A DNA stretch of 7,550 nt from JAZGER01 sp036480335 (GTDB lineage Bacteria > Pseudomonadota > Gammaproteobacteria > DSM-19610). The translations under genes and the position numbers were made by a program. This document shows, piece by piece, positions 7,070 through 7,550 of the stretch. How positions within the stretch are numbered: the stretch's first letter is position 1; each line of letters starts with the position of its first letter. The notes beneath the pieces are model-generated. The model saw only the letters and a list, made by a program, of their open reading frames with translations, was not told the origin of the DNA and searched no databases. The DNA lies in contig JAZGGH010000058.1 in assembly GCA_036480335.1 (NCBI GenBank), positions 1-7,550 on the forward strand. Reading direction: 5' to 3'.

Positions 7070-7074
7070 AGGAA
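7070..7074 (+). promoter_or_regulatory. Ribosome binding site of pdxJ, unusually close to the start
   Basis: AGGAA at 7070-7074 is followed by a single base before GTG at 7076. An in-frame TGA at 7064-7066 rules out an upstream start, and the protein alignment needs residues from about this GTG onward. Close spacing plus GTG suggests modest translation. Confidence 0.5.
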
Positions 7075-7075
7075 A

Positions 7076-7550
7076 GTGAATACAGATATTTTGCTGGGCG
7101 TTAATATAGACCATGTCGCAACCTTGCGACAGGCCAGGGGTACACGATATCCTGATCCGATTCAGGCAGCCATAGAAGCGGAGCAGGCGGGTGCAGACAG
7201 TATTACCGTGCACTTGCGAGAAGATCGTCGGCACATTCAGGAACGAGATGTCCGGATGCTGAATGATATACTGCAAACTCGGATGAATCTGGAAATGGCG
7301 GTGACCGATGAAATGCTGGATATTGCCTGTGAGATAAAACCTGCCGATTGCTGTCTCGTCCCTGAGCGCCGTGAAGAATTAACGACAGAAGGTGGACTGA
7401 ACGTGGCGAAACAAAAATCACGGATTCAGGATGCCTGCCAACGGCTTGCCGAGGCAGGCATACGAACGTCATTGTTTATTGACGCTGACCCTGCACAGGT
7501 CGATGCCTCAAAAGAAGTCGGCGCGCCCTGTATTGAAATCCATACGGGAC
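7076..7550 (+). CDS. pdxJ: Pyridoxine 5'-phosphate synthase PdxJ (3' partial)
   Basis: PdxJ condenses 1-deoxy-D-xylulose 5-phosphate with 3-amino-2-oxopropyl phosphate to make pyridoxine 5'-phosphate, the ring-closing step of the DXP-dependent vitamin B6 pathway in the cytoplasm. The 158 visible residues match the family strongly: GVNIDHVATLRQARG, YPDPIQAA, QAGADSITVHLREDRRHI, TRMNLEMAVT, CCLVPERREELTTEGGL, SLFIDAD and GAPCIEIHTG. His46, Arg48 and Glu73 correspond to active-site residues His45, Arg47 and Glu72 of the E. coli enzyme. The family is about 240-250 residues long, so roughly the last third is cut off by the window edge, with no sign of decay. The GTG start gives MNTDILLGVNIDH, about the usual N-terminal length. 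In E. coli pdxJ follows recO; here no recO precedes it, and it appears to have its own promoter. Confidence 0.97.
   Translation, partial: MNTDILLGVNIDHVATLRQARGTRYPDPIQAAIEAEQAGADSITVHLREDRRHIQERDVRMLNDILQTRMNLEMAVTDEMLDIACEIKPADCCLVPERREELTTEGGLNVAKQKSRIQDACQRLAEAGIRTSLFIDADPAQVDASKEVGAPCIEIHTG

Larger units (their letters stand above)
6608..7075. other. Non-coding region between tRNA-Arg and pdxJ
   Basis: These 468 bases hold no convincing protein gene on either strand. They contain an operator-like cluster (6737-6768), a nested inverted repeat (6846-6937), a sigma70-type promoter (6952-6978), a possible 5-codon leader ORF (7029-7046) and the pdxJ ribosome binding site. A T-run at 6803-6809 has no matching GC-rich hairpin before it. 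Confidence 0.6.

Overview
The window holds two large genes for exported, calcium-binding, multidomain proteins, a tRNA gene on the opposite strand, and the start of a housekeeping vitamin B6 gene. PdxJ-type protein sequence, Shine-Dalgarno starts, an encoded CCA tail on the tRNA and moderate GC all fit a Gram-negative bacterium. The close match of the PdxJ fragment to the Escherichia coli protein as I recall it suggests a gammaproteobacterium. I cannot name a genus.

Bases 1-3476 carry the 3' part of a very large gene whose start lies before the window. The visible 1157 residues run: end of a fibronectin type III-like domain, a long beta-rich region, a TIM-barrel-like region resembling the DUF6259 group of putative glycosidases, a beta-rich segment, Asp-rich thrombospondin type 3-like calcium repeats, and a C-terminal dockerin-like module. 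After a 182-base gap, bases 3659-6466 encode a complete 935-residue secreted protein: signal peptide, a beta-propeller region with 11 clear Asp-box (BNR) repeats, thrombospondin type 3-like repeats, and the same kind of dockerin-like module. The two C-terminal modules align over 69 residues without a gap at 45% identity (31/69, counted by hand), and both carry the same 8-residue insertion in the second calcium loop. The pair therefore looks like two extracellular carbohydrate-active or carbohydrate-recognising proteins that share a C-terminal sorting or docking signal.

Bases 6531-6607 (minus strand) are a complete tRNA-Arg with anticodon CCU. Its 3' end faces the two accessory genes, an arrangement often seen where foreign DNA has integrated at a tRNA, although no integrase or attachment-site repeat is visible. 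Bases 6608-7075 hold no convincing gene. They contain a nested inverted repeat, a small operator-like cluster, a good sigma70-type promoter and a possible 5-codon leader ORF, all ahead of pdxJ. pdxJ starts with GTG at 7076 and runs off the end; it encodes pyridoxine 5'-phosphate synthase and is unrelated in function to the secreted proteins.
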